The notes beneath the pieces were generated by a model. That model ran no database searches. It worked only from the letters and a program-made list of their open reading frames with translations, and was not told the origin of the DNA. Shown one piece after another: positions 29,474 through 37,044 of a DNA stretch of 37,044 bases. The translations under genes were made by a program, and so were the position numbers. Each line of letters opens with the position of its first letter. Position 1 is the stretch's first letter. This DNA comes from an uncultured Clostridia bacterium (GTDB lineage: Bacteria; Bacillota; Clostridia; Christensenellales; Borkfalkiaceae), in the NCBI GenBank assembly GCA_945949395.1, contig CAMFEK010000019.1, forward strand, positions 1 through 37,044. Direction: 5' to 3'.

Positions 29474-31774
29474 CTATTTCACGGGCGCGAACAACCGTAC
29501 CGCCACGACGGTCATATCGTCTTTCGCCACGCCGCCGTAACGGGCGAGCGCTTCGCCAAGGAGGTCGTCTGCCAGCTTTTGCGGGTTGAGCGGCGTAAAG
29601 TCCTTGAGAAATTCAAACAATTCTACGGAGGATGGGAATGCGGCGCTCACGCCGTCGCTCAAAAATACGAGCACGTCGTTTTCCGCCATTTTCGTCTTTA
29701 AGGTGGTGGGGTGAATGTTTTCCACCGTCCCGATGGGCAGGCTCTCGTTTTCGAGAATACGGATCTCCTGCCCCGAAAAGATAAATCCGAGGGGTGCGCC
29801 GAGCTTTACGACGTCGACCTCCCCGCTGTCGAGGTTCACACAGGCGATGTCCAGACAACTGAAGGAGTCGTCGCCCGAAAAGGTGAGCAGTTTGTTCACG
29901 GTGGAGAGTATGGTGTCGGAGGGCATCTTGGCTCGGTAAAAACTTTCCAGCAGGGAGAGGGTGGCGTCGGAAACCTCCCGCGCGCGCTCTCCGCTCCCGC
30001 TCCCGTCGGCGAGCGCGACCAAAAAGCGACGCTCGTCGATCTTGATCACGGTGTGCGTGTCGCCGCAGACGCTCTCGCCCTCTTTGGTTCTCGACGCCAC
30101 GCCGAACATGGCGTCAAACAGGGTGTGCTTGCGAAGGACGTAGCTGAATTTATCGTGACTGATGGGAATTTTTTCGGACAGCACGAAATCCACGCCGAAA
30201 ACTTTGGAAACGACGGAAAGTATCTCGCTCGCTTCGTATTTTCCGAATACGGTGAGGGATAGCGTCAGGTTGTCCTCTTCGCCGTAGAGGAGAATTTCCG
30301 AGGAGGAGATTCCCTTTTTCGCGAGGGCGTCGGCAAGATCTTTTTCCCGCTCGGTGTATCCCGTCAGCGGTCGGCTCTGGTCGAGGGCGATATTTTTCAA
30401 GACTTCGCTGATGCCGTGCGCCTGTTCGGCGAGCAGAGCTCTGCCCGATTCCGCCACTTCGTTTTCCTCGATAATCTTCTTGGCGGAGCGCAGCTCTTTG
30501 TTGACGGCAAATAAAAGTCCGCTCGCGTCGGGGCAATGCGTCGCGATCTCTTTGGGTAAATCGATGAGCGTCACTTTTCCCTTGGCGCAACCGATATTCA
30601 CCAACTTTTCGATGGCGTCCTGCACGCTCGCATTCTCGCAATCCTGTCGTTTTTCGCAGGTGGAGCACATCTCGTTTTTTACGTTTCTCGTCGTCTTTTC
30701 CAACGTCTCCTGCAGGGAGGCGTTTTCTCCTATCGTGAAAAAGGTGCCTTCGATCTGCCGAAACAGGGAAGATATCTCGAATAACTGCTCGCCGACGATG
30801 GCGCGGTTGCGGTTGATGGCGATGCGCGGCAATTGCCTTTCGCGGTACGCTTTGATCTGCTCGTCCGCTTTCTTGAAGAGGGCGTTGGGGAGCAAGCAGA
30901 AGATTAGGCAGGGCGCCAACCCGCTCAAGAGGGTAAAGACGATATCGGGTGCGGACATCTCGTAAAGCCCGTTCAAAAAGGACGCCGCCACGTAGCTTAG
31001 AAAGCATCCGATCGCCGAGAGGATCTTGCCTTCTCTGCTGAAAAAGACGGAGATCATGCTGAAAACGGTAAAACACGCCATGGGCAGAGCCGACCACTGC
31101 GTCAGCACGGTGGGGAGCGCCGCGATCACGGCAAAGGGTACCGCCTCGTAGTTTTTGAAGGTGTAGGCGGCGAGCAGAGTGATGAGGAGGGCTACGCCCG
31201 TATAGGTATAGTTCCCCGCAATCTTGACGAGTCCCAACCCGAGCAAAACGCCCATCACGGCGATAAAGAGGCTCTCCTCCGATTTCAAGCGGCAACGGAA
31301 GGTCTTAAAGAGCAACGCTTTCAGCCCCACGGTGAACATGGCGATAAGCAGCAGGATGACGCCGGCAAAAAGCACCCGTTGCAGGAGGGGAGAAAAGTCG
31401 AGCACGGCGTAGTCGTGATCCTGAAATAATATGACGTAGGGGGAGAGCGCCACCGCGGCGTAGGCGATGCCCTCCGCTTTTACCTTGCGCCCGAAACGCT
31501 TGCTCAGAAGAAAGGCGAACAGTAAAAAGAGGGCGGATACGGCGTAGCCGAGCACGTTGAGGGCGCTCTCTTCAAAGGCGAAAAGACCGCTCAAAAGATA
31601 CGTCAGACAGGACGCGATCACGGAAAAATCGTTCATCAGCATGGCGAATAGCAGGGCGATGGATATCGGTTCATACGCATCGCCCACAAAGTTCAGTAAA
31701 ATCATGGCGGCAAGACATACCGCATAGATCCATAAATCGTTCATTTGCAGGGTATTCTGTTTGATTCGTTTCAT
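29474..31774 (-). CDS. spoIIE: stage II sporulation protein E (SpoIIE)
   Basis: A 766-residue membrane phosphatase that dephosphorylates SpoIIAA and so activates sigma-F in the forespore; it also acts at the asymmetric septum. About ten membrane helices fill residues 15-310, then a regulatory linker with CSTCEKRQDCEN, then a PP2C phosphatase domain in the last ~220 residues: GESVCGDTHTVIKID, VALADGSGSGERAREVS and LVFLSDGVSAAF, with the metal-binding aspartates. GAGGT precedes the ATG. Presence of a full-length gene is strong evidence that the organism sporulates. Confidence 0.95.
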   Translation of the reverse strand: MKRIKQNTLQMNDLWIYAVCLAAMILLNFVGDAYEPISIALLFAMLMNDFSVIASCLTYLLSGLFAFEESALNVLGYAVSALFLLFAFLLSKRFGRKVKAEGIAYAAVALSPYVILFQDHDYAVLDFSPLLQRVLFAGVILLLIAMFTVGLKALLFKTFRCRLKSEESLFIAVMGVLLGLGLVKIAGNYTYTGVALLITLLAAYTFKNYEAVPFAVIAALPTVLTQWSALPMACFTVFSMISVFFSREGKILSAIGCFLSYVAASFLNGLYEMSAPDIVFTLLSGLAPCLIFCLLPNALFKKADEQIKAYRERQLPRIAINRNRAIVGEQLFEISSLFRQIEGTFFTIGENASLQETLEKTTRNVKNEMCSTCEKRQDCENASVQDAIEKLVNIGCAKGKVTLIDLPKEIATHCPDASGLLFAVNKELRSAKKIIEENEVAESGRALLAEQAHGISEVLKNIALDQSRPLTGYTEREKDLADALAKKGISSSEILLYGEEDNLTLSLTVFGKYEASEILSVVSKVFGVDFVLSEKIPISHDKFSYVLRKHTLFDAMFGVASRTKEGESVCGDTHTVIKIDERRFLVALADGSGSGERAREVSDATLSLLESFYRAKMPSDTILSTVNKLLTFSGDDSFSCLDIACVNLDSGEVDVVKLGAPLGFIFSGQEIRILENESLPIGTVENIHPTTLKTKMAENDVLVFLSDGVSAAFPSSVELFEFLKDFTPLNPQKLADDLLGEALARYGGVAKDDMTVVAVRLFAPVK

Positions 31775-31796
31775 AATTTCTTGACCTCACGAGGCA

Positions 31797-31841
31797 AGTA
31801 TACCTTGTTTCCATCGGGAAATTCGCATTCTTTTTGTCGAA
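31797..31841 (-). promoter_or_regulatory. spoIIE promoter region with a Spo0A box
   Basis: A perfect 0A box (TGTCGAA on the plus strand, 31835-31841) lies upstream of TATACT (minus strand, 31802-31797), which is the best -10 for spoIIE. No good -35 is present at 17 bp, as in other Spo0A-activated promoters. Confidence 0.55.
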
Positions 31842-31906
31842 AATTGACTTTTTTGAGAGAATTTATCCTTTCATATTCCCGTTTTTCCTTTCGTATATAT
31901 AAAGGT

Positions 31907-33022
31907 ATGAAAAAGACTCTCACTTGCGTATTCACCCTGCTCGGCAGTATCGTCGGGGCGGGATTCTTATCGGGCAGGGAACTCGTCCGTTTTTTCGGCG
32001 TGCAGGGCTTTTTGCCGCTCGCCCTTCTGTCCGCCCTCGTCTTTTTCTTTTTTATCCGATATTTTCTCTTCCTCGGCGCCCGTATGGGAGGGTGGCAGGG
32101 GGTGATGCACTCCTTTCCGAAGAGGGCGGTTGCGCTCTTTCGCTTCTTGCTCGGATTTTCCTGTTTCGTCTGTTCGAGCGGAATGTTTGCGGGATTAAAC
32201 GCGCTGTTGCCCTCCCCCGCTCTCAACGTTTTTCTCGCCGCGCTCGTGTTCTTGATCTGTCGGGGCGGCATCGAAAAGATCAACGTCGTCAATCTCGTTT
32301 TCGTGCCCTTTGCCCTTCTCTTTTTTGCCTTCGTCTTTCTGCGCGCGAAAGCCTTTTCCTACGGCGGGACGTTCGCTTATCCCAAGCTCCTTTCCTGCGT
32401 GCTGTACGCGGGCATGAATATCTTTTTGTCCGTCCCGGTGCTTTGCGATTTAGGGGATCGCGTCAAGGAAAAATTGTCCCTTTCCGCTTTTCTCGCCGGC
32501 GCCGTGCTGTTTTTCGGCATCTTTTTTCTGCTCTGTGCCATTCGCAGCGTCCCGTCTGCGGAAGAGGCGGAGATCCCGCTCTTGTCCGTCGCGGGGGGGA
32601 ACGGCGTCTATTCCGCCATTGCGGTATTCGGTTGTTTTACCTCTCTGCTTTCCGCCTACTACGCCCTCTATCATTCTCTGCGCGGAAAAAAAGCGAATGC
32701 CGCAAGGGTGATACTTCTTCTTGCGGCGTTCGCTCTTTCCTTTTTCGGTTTTCAGAATATCGTGGAGTACGGCTATCCCGTGCTCGGCGCCGTCGGCACC
32801 TGTTTACTTTTCGCCTGCGTTGGTTATGAGAAGTTTCTCCAGGGCGGCGATGGCGGCGTACATCGCCGTCGCCATCAGGCAAAGAAGGGCGATGGCGGAC
32901 ATCACGAGATCGAGCTTAAACACCTGCCCGCCGTACACGATAAGGTACCCCAGCCCCGCCTTCGAAACGATGTATTCGCCCATGACGGAGCCGATCCAAG
33001 CCATGCCCACGTTGATCTTTAA
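31907..33022 (+). CDS. YkvI-like membrane protein with an overlapping C-terminal tail
   Basis: A 371-residue protein. Residues 1-308 form about ten membrane helices, beginning TLLGSIVGAGFLSGRELVRFF, a pattern of YkvI-type proteins in the APC transporter superfamily; substrate unknown. From about residue 309 (YEKFLQGG onward) the sequence turns hydrophilic and His/Arg-rich for 60-odd residues. That tail is the antisense of the convergent ABC permease gene, and the natural end of the family is near where it starts. The original stop therefore seems lost. AAAGG sits only one base before the ATG at 31907, so the start is not secure. Confidence 0.75.
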   Translation: MKKTLTCVFTLLGSIVGAGFLSGRELVRFFGVQGFLPLALLSALVFFFFIRYFLFLGARMGGWQGVMHSFPKRAVALFRFLLGFSCFVCSSGMFAGLNALLPSPALNVFLAALVFLICRGGIEKINVVNLVFVPFALLFFAFVFLRAKAFSYGGTFAYPKLLSCVLYAGMNIFLSVPVLCDLGDRVKEKLSLSAFLAGAVLFFGIFFLLCAIRSVPSAEEAEIPLLSVAGGNGVYSAIAVFGCFTSLLSAYYALYHSLRGKKANAARVILLLAAFALSFFGFQNIVEYGYPVLGAVGTCLLFACVGYEKFLQGGDGGVHRRRHQAKKGDGGHHEIELKHLPAVHDKVPQPRLRNDVFAHDGADPSHAHVDL

Positions 33023-33613
33023 CATGGACAGAAAGGCGGAAAGGGAAGAGGGCAGTACCAACTTAAACAGAATATTCGCCTTGCTCGCGCCCATCGAGCG
33101 GAGCAAAAGTATCTTGCCTTCGTCCGTCGATAAAAAGCCGCCGAGTAAATTCATGGTTGCGATCACGATGCACACGAGCACCGTCATGGTGAGTATGGCT
33201 TTCTGCCCCGTGCCGCACCAAATGATGAGCAAGGGTCCCAGCGCGATCTTCGGCAGGGCGTTGAGCACTACGATGTAGGGTTCGGTGATCTTTCTCGCCG
33301 TCGGATTCCACCACAGCAAAAGGGCGAATAAAAAGCCGAGCAGGGTGGAAAGGAAAAACCCGATCAGCGTCTCCAAAAGGGTCACGCCCGCGTGGTATAA
33401 AAGATTTCCTCCCGTCGAGAGGGAAAAAATCGTCTTTACGATGCGGGAAGGGGAGCTCGTGATAAACGGATTGACCCAGTTGAGGGCGGCGGCTACCTCC
33501 CAGAGCGCGAGCAGGAAGAGGAGCAGGAAACAGCGAGAGAGATGGATCGTCACCGTCCGCTTTTTCTCCCGTTTCAAAAATTCGGCGTGCGCCGCGGAAA
33601 TCGTCTTTTTCAT
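32804..33613 (-). CDS. ABC importer permease (SsuC/TauC type)
   Basis: A 269-residue inner-membrane permease with about six helices and the BPD-type coupling loop: LLRSMGASKANILFKLVLPSSL (written here as SMGASKANILFKLVLPSS). ALPKIALGPLLIIWCGTG and GLGYLIVYGGQVF are typical of the sulfonate/nitrate/taurine and thiamine-precursor group. The start ATG 33613 overlaps the ATPase stop by ATGA and has AAGGAG before it. Its 3' 219 bases overlap the convergent YkvI-like frame. Confidence 0.92.
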   Translation of the reverse strand: MKKTISAAHAEFLKREKKRTVTIHLSRCFLLLFLLALWEVAAALNWVNPFITSSPSRIVKTIFSLSTGGNLLYHAGVTLLETLIGFFLSTLLGFLFALLLWWNPTARKITEPYIVVLNALPKIALGPLLIIWCGTGQKAILTMTVLVCIVIATMNLLGGFLSTDEGKILLLRSMGASKANILFKLVLPSSLSAFLSMLKINVGMAWIGSVMGEYIVSKAGLGYLIVYGGQVFKLDLVMSAIALLCLMATAMYAAIAALEKLLITNAGEK

Positions 33614-34344
33614 GCGTTCAGCTCCTTCCATAAAATTTCAAACCATTTGGAGAACCCTTCGCACTCCCGCCTCTTTAAGGGAGGCGTCGTGCTTTCAAAG
33701 CCCACCTTATGTTCCGCTTTGAGGTGCGCCGGCCTTGCGGATAAAACGAATATCCTGTCGGCGACCGAGATCGCCTCTCCGATGTCGTGCGTGATGAGGA
33801 GAGCCGTCTTTTCTTCTGATTTGATGATGCGGTACACGTCGTCGCAAACGGCGAGCCGGGTCTGATAATCGAGCGCGGAGAAAGGCTCGTCGAGGAGCAG
33901 AAGGTCGGGGGAGAGGGCGAGCGTGCGAATGAGCGCGGCGCGCTGCCGCATACCGCCGGACAGTTGGTCGGGGTAACTCTTCAAAAAGTCTTTCAGCCCG
34001 TATTTTTCGGCGAGATATAACGCCCTCGCCCGCGCCACCTTGTCGTTTTTTTTCTTGATTTCGAGGGGAAGGAGAATGTTTTTCTCGATCGTCCGCCACG
34101 GAAAGAGTTCGTCTCGCTGCAGCATATATCCCACGGACGTGCCGTCGCGCTCGATCTTGCCCGCCGTCGGCGCAAGCAGCCCCGCCGCGAGGGATAAAAT
34201 CGTGGACTTTCCGCAGCCGGAAGGTCCGATCATGGCGCAAAACTCTCCCCTCTCCACGTGGAAGGACAGATTGTCGAGCGCCTGCGTCTCCTGCCGTTTG
34301 GTGTGGTAGTTCATCGATACGTTGGTAAATTTCAGAATGTTCAT
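33610..34344 (-). CDS. ABC importer ATPase (SsuB/TauB type)
   Basis: A 244-residue ATP-binding subunit. Walker A is GPSGCGKSTI, the Q-loop lies in GYMLQRDELFPW, the signature is LSGGMRQRAAL, Walker B is LLLLDEPFSALD, and the switch histidine is in LITHDIGEA. This pattern is that of nitrate/sulfonate/taurine-type importers. Middle gene of a three-gene minus-strand operon, 34 bases after the binding-protein gene. Confidence 0.94.
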   Translation of the reverse strand: MNILKFTNVSMNYHTKRQETQALDNLSFHVERGEFCAMIGPSGCGKSTILSLAAGLLAPTAGKIERDGTSVGYMLQRDELFPWRTIEKNILLPLEIKKKNDKVARARALYLAEKYGLKDFLKSYPDQLSGGMRQRAALIRTLALSPDLLLLDEPFSALDYQTRLAVCDDVYRIIKSEEKTALLITHDIGEAISVADRIFVLSARPAHLKAEHKVGFESTTPPLKRRECEGFSKWFEILWKELNA

Positions 34345-34378
34345 ATCATGTATATTTTTCTATCATAATCTTCTTTCT

Positions 34379-35386
34379 TTATCGGGAATACACTGTTTTA
34401 TAGGCGGCTTGCGCGTAGCTGTTGTCGGTCAATAGGTCGTAGTCGGCGTATTCGTCGAGTTCGCCCGCATTGTCGATCACCTTTTCCAGGCGCAAAAAGC
34501 TGTCTTTCGTCATTTCGAGATTGGTTTTCCATGCGTCTATCGCCTTATAGCTCTCCACGGACGCTTGCAAAGAGGAGACGTCCGTACCCGTAAAATAGGG
34601 CGCGAGCAGCTTGGCGACATCGGCGGCGTCCGCCTCCATGGCGTACTTGCACGCCTTGGTGACGGCGGTCAAAAATTTTTCCGCCGTGTCGCCCTTCTTT
34701 TTCAGCCAACTCTCGCGGGCGATAAAGCAGGTATAGGGAATCTCGCCGGACGCCTCTCCCACGGACGCCACCTTGTAGCCCTTGCCCGCCTTTTCGTAAT
34801 CGGAAGCCGTCGGCTCGAACATGGTGCAGTAGTCGGCGGTGCCCCCCTCGAAGGCGCTCGTCATCAGGTTGAACGCCACGTCGAAGTTGAGCGTCACGTC
34901 CGTGCCGTTGATAAGTCCGTGCTCGTTGAGCACGTATTCAAAGGTCATGGCGGGCACGCCGCCCTTGCGCCCCGCTAAAATCTCTTTGCCCTTTAAGTCC
35001 TCCCACTTAAAATCGGGTTCCGCCTTTCTCGATACCAAAAAGGAACCGTCTCGCTTGGTCAGTTGCCCGATGACTTTGGGAATATCCGTCGACCCGCCGT
35101 TTAGTACGTAGAGCGCCGCTTCGGGGCCGCAGAATCCGATATCCGTATCCCCCGAAAGCAGGGACGCCATCACGTTGTCGGCGCCCCCCCCGTTGGTGAG
35201 GGAAAGAGAAAGCCCCTCTTCTTCCAGATAGCCGAGCGCTTCGCTTAAGTAGAAGGGCGCGTAGAATACGGAATGCGTCACCTCGCTGATGCGAATGACC
35301 TCTTTATCCGTTTTCGTGCAGGAACAAAGCGGCGTAGTGAAAAACAGCCCCGCCGCGGCGAGGGCCGAAATCGTTTTAAGTTTCAA
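34379..35386 (-). CDS. ABC importer substrate-binding lipoprotein (SsuA/ThiY-like)
   Basis: A 335-residue exported binding protein of the NMT1/SsuA-like fold. The signal peptide (1-20) ends in LCSC, a lipobox with Cys23 as lipid anchor. VFYAPFYLSEALGYLEEEGL and NGGGADNVMASLLSGDTDIGF are hallmarks of the group, which binds sulfonates, nitrate or pyrimidine vitamin precursors; the ligand here is undetermined and no riboswitch precedes the operon. Translation starts at TTG 35386, supported by GGAGG seven bases upstream; no in-frame ATG fits the signal peptide better. First gene of the operon, divergent from valS. Confidence 0.9.
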   Translation of the reverse strand: MKLKTISALAAAGLFFTTPLCSCTKTDKEVIRISEVTHSVFYAPFYLSEALGYLEEEGLSLSLTNGGGADNVMASLLSGDTDIGFCGPEAALYVLNGGSTDIPKVIGQLTKRDGSFLVSRKAEPDFKWEDLKGKEILAGRKGGVPAMTFEYVLNEHGLINGTDVTLNFDVAFNLMTSAFEGGTADYCTMFEPTASDYEKAGKGYKVASVGEASGEIPYTCFIARESWLKKKGDTAEKFLTAVTKACKYAMEADAADVAKLLAPYFTGTDVSSLQASVESYKAIDAWKTNLEMTKDSFLRLEKVIDNAGELDEYADYDLLTDNSYAQAAYKTVYSR

Positions 35387-35448
35387 AAGAATACCTCCGT
35401 TTCGTCTTAAAAATTTTTATAATATATTGTATGAAACTTGAATTATAA

Positions 35449-35477
35449 TTGACAATAAGGGCAAAAAATTATATAAT
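35449..35477 (+). promoter_or_regulatory. promoter of valS
   Basis: TTGACA (35449-35454), 17-base spacer, TATAAT (35472-35477). Only about 28 leader bases remain before the ATG, so there is no room for a T-box. Confidence 0.88.
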
Positions 35478-35511
35478 AAAGTCTGTATCAAAAAAAAGTA
35501 GGTAATCATTT

Positions 35512-37044
35512 ATGGAAATGCAAAAGACGTATAACCCAAAAGAATTTGAGGATAAAATCTATAAGGAGTGGGAAGAAAAGGGGTATTTCCGCGCGGAAGT
35601 GGACAAAGATAAGGTCCCTTTCACCATCATGATGCCCCCTCCCAACATCACGGGTCAGCTCCACATGGGTCACGCGATGGACGATACCATGCAGGACACC
35701 ATCATCCGTTTCCGCAGAATGCAGGGTTATTCCGCTCTCTGGCTCCCCGGTTGCGATCACGCTTCCATTGCCACGGAAGTGAAGGTTCTCGACAAGATCT
35801 TTCAGGAAGAGGGATTGACCAAGGAACAGATCGGCAGAGAAGAATTTTTGAAACGCGCCTGGGCATGGAAGGAGCTGTACGGCAACCGCATCATGCAGCA
35901 ACAGCGCAAAATGGGCTCTTCCTGCGACTGGTCTCGCCAGGCGTTCACCATGGACGAAAAATGCTCCCGCGCCGTAAGGGAGGTATTCGTCAATCTTTAC
36001 CGCAAAAAGCTCATCTATCAGGGCAGCCGCATCATCAACTGGTGCCCCGGCTGTAAGACCGCGCTCTCCGACGCGGAGGTGGAATACTCCGACGACGACG
36101 GCAGCTTTTGGCATTTGAAATACCCCGTGGCGGGCACAAACGAGTATCTCATCGTGGCTACCACCCGTCCCGAGACCATGCTCGGCGATACCGCCGTCGC
36201 CGTAAACAGCGCGGACGAACGTTACCGCCACCTCATCGGCAAGAAGATTGCCCTTCCCTTGACGGACAGGCTCATTCCCATCGTGGGCGACGAGCACGCC
36301 GATATGGAAAAGGGAACGGGTTGCGTAAAGATCACGCCCGCTCACGATCCCAACGACTTTGAAGTGGGACTTCGCCACAATCTGGAAGTCATTCGCATCA
36401 TGAACGACGACGGCACGCTCAACGAAAAGGCGGGGAAATACAGCGGCATGGATCGCTACGAGGCGAGAAAGGCGATCGTCGCCGACCTCGACGCGCAGGG
36501 ACTTTTGGTAAAAGTAGAACCTTTGAAACATAACGTAGGGCATTGTTACCGTTGCCACACGACGGTGGAGCCTTTGGTTTCCAAGCAGTGGTTCGTCAAG
36601 ATGGAGCCTCTCGCCAAACCCGCGTTGGCGGCGGTAGAGAAGAACCGCATCAAGATGGTTCCCGAACGCTTTGTCAAGACGTACAACAACTGGATGGAAA
36701 ACGTAAAGGACTGGTGTATCTCCCGTCAGCTTTGGTGGGGACACCGCATTCCCGTCTGGTACTGCCAGGATTGCGGCGCGGTGATCTGCGAAAAGGAAGA
36801 TCCCACCAAGTGTGTAAAGTGCGGCAGCGAAAACCTGAAACAGGACGAGGACGTGCTCGATACCTGGTTCTCCTCCGCGCTCTGGCCCTTCTCCACCCTC
36901 GGATATCCCGATAAAACGGAAGATCTCGATTATTTCTATCCCACCAGCGTGCTCGTTACGGGTTACGATATCATCTTCTTCTGGGTAGCAAGAATGATTT
37001 TCTCCGGTTTGGAGCATACGGGCAAGGTGCCCTTCCGCGACGTG
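35512..37044 (+). CDS. valS: valyl-tRNA synthetase (partial, N-terminal 511 codons)
   Basis: Charges tRNA-Val. The open part has the class I HIGH motif as LHMGH in [19 protein letters not shown], given here as [14 protein letters not shown], then [13 protein letters not shown], and the CP1 editing domain with [15 protein letters not shown] and [32 protein letters not shown] follows, with a zinc-like cluster [14 protein letters not shown]. The KMSKS loop and tRNA-binding end lie beyond the window. The ATG at 35512 has AGGT eight bases upstream. Confidence 0.97.
   Translation, partial: MEMQKTYNPKEFEDKIYKEWEEKGYFRAEVDKDKVPFTIMMPPPNITGQLHMGHAMDDTMQDTIIRFRRMQGYSALWLPGCDHASIATEVKVLDKIFQEEGLTKEQIGREEFLKRAWAWKELYGNRIMQQQRKMGSSCDWSRQAFTMDEKCSRAVREVFVNLYRKKLIYQGSRIINWCPGCKTALSDAEVEYSDDDGSFWHLKYPVAGTNEYLIVATTRPETMLGDTAVAVNSADERYRHLIGKKIALPLTDRLIPIVGDEHADMEKGTGCVKITPAHDPNDFEVGLRHNLEVIRIMNDDGTLNEKAGKYSGMDRYEARKAIVADLDAQGLLVKVEPLKHNVGHCYRCHTTVEPLVSKQWFVKMEPLAKPALAAVEKNRIKMVPERFVKTYNNWMENVKDWCISRQLWWGHRIPVWYCQDCGAVICEKEDPTKCVKCGSENLKQDEDVLDTWFSSALWPFSTLGYPDKTEDLDYFYPTSVLVTGYDIIFFWVARMIFSGLEHTGKVPFRDV

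Noticed and set aside
35478..35511. T-box before valS
   Set aside because: The leader is far too short and lacks the conserved T-box sequence.
35506..37017. 503-codon open frame antisense to valS
   Set aside because: Same shadow effect; valS motifs on the plus strand are unmistakable.

Overview
The window (37 kb, no stop-to-stop gaps suggesting poor assembly) looks like a chromosome segment of an endospore-forming, mid-GC member of the Clostridia (Bacillota), plausibly an uncultured gut or animal-associated lineage. The grounds are a full spoIIE with a Spo0A-type box, the DUF421/DUF4363 pair, a DUF512 radical-SAM-like gene next to der and plsY, a tetrahydrofolate riboswitch driving a FolT-type ECF component, Gram-positive Shine-Dalgarno sequences, and several near-perfect sigma-A promoters with 17-bp spacers. 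The lineage call is inference; no 16S gene is present.

Left part (1-11.8 kb): the tail of a probable galactokinase, galE and a small rhodanese lipoprotein are followed by back-to-back terminators. Next comes a uronate-use locus built around one AraC-type regulator. A GH2 glycosidase and the regulator lie on the minus strand. Diverging from them is a six-gene plus-strand operon: GPH-type sugar symporter, mannonate dehydratase (uxuA), SDR mannonate/fructuronate oxidoreductase, uronate isomerase (uxaC), KDPG aldolase (eda) and KDG kinase. Together these would take a glucuronide (or galacturonide) to pyruvate and glyceraldehyde-3-phosphate. The GH2 promoter and the symporter promoter carry the same two-part sequence (TGCAATC-T-tract-CC ... 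TTGCAATTG, half-sites 21-22 bp apart), which I read as the regulator's operator and as the best evidence that the GH2 enzyme belongs to the uronate regulon.

Middle (11.9-18.7 kb): an EFR1-type flavodoxin/ferredoxin protein; two tRNA-Ala genes (GGC and CGC anticodons), each with a perfect promoter and terminator, flanking a YczE-like membrane protein. Directly after the second tRNA there is an AT-rich accessory patch (about 14.04-15.67 kb) with three direct repeats, a small Cro/C1-type regulator, a decayed C5-cytosine methyltransferase fragment and an unrecognised two-helix membrane protein. Core genes resume with degV, DUF4363/DUF421 and the THF-riboswitch-folT unit.

Right part (18.7-37 kb): a co-directional housekeeping cluster (lgt, a coiled-coil protein, lspA, an rluD-type pseudouridine synthase, pyrR, DUF512, der, plsY), then tmRNA, a minus-strand tRNA-Ser(GCU), pyrophosphatase, an SGNH hydrolase, an M32 carboxypeptidase, spoIIE (minus), a YkvI-like membrane protein that overlaps convergently with an ABC importer operon (permease, ATPase, binding lipoprotein; minus), and the first 511 codons of valS running off the end. 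I see no insertion sequence, CRISPR array or rRNA. The likeliest undescribed elements are the shared uronate operator pair, the accessory patch with its repeats and orphan membrane protein, and the coiled-coil protein placed between lgt and lspA.
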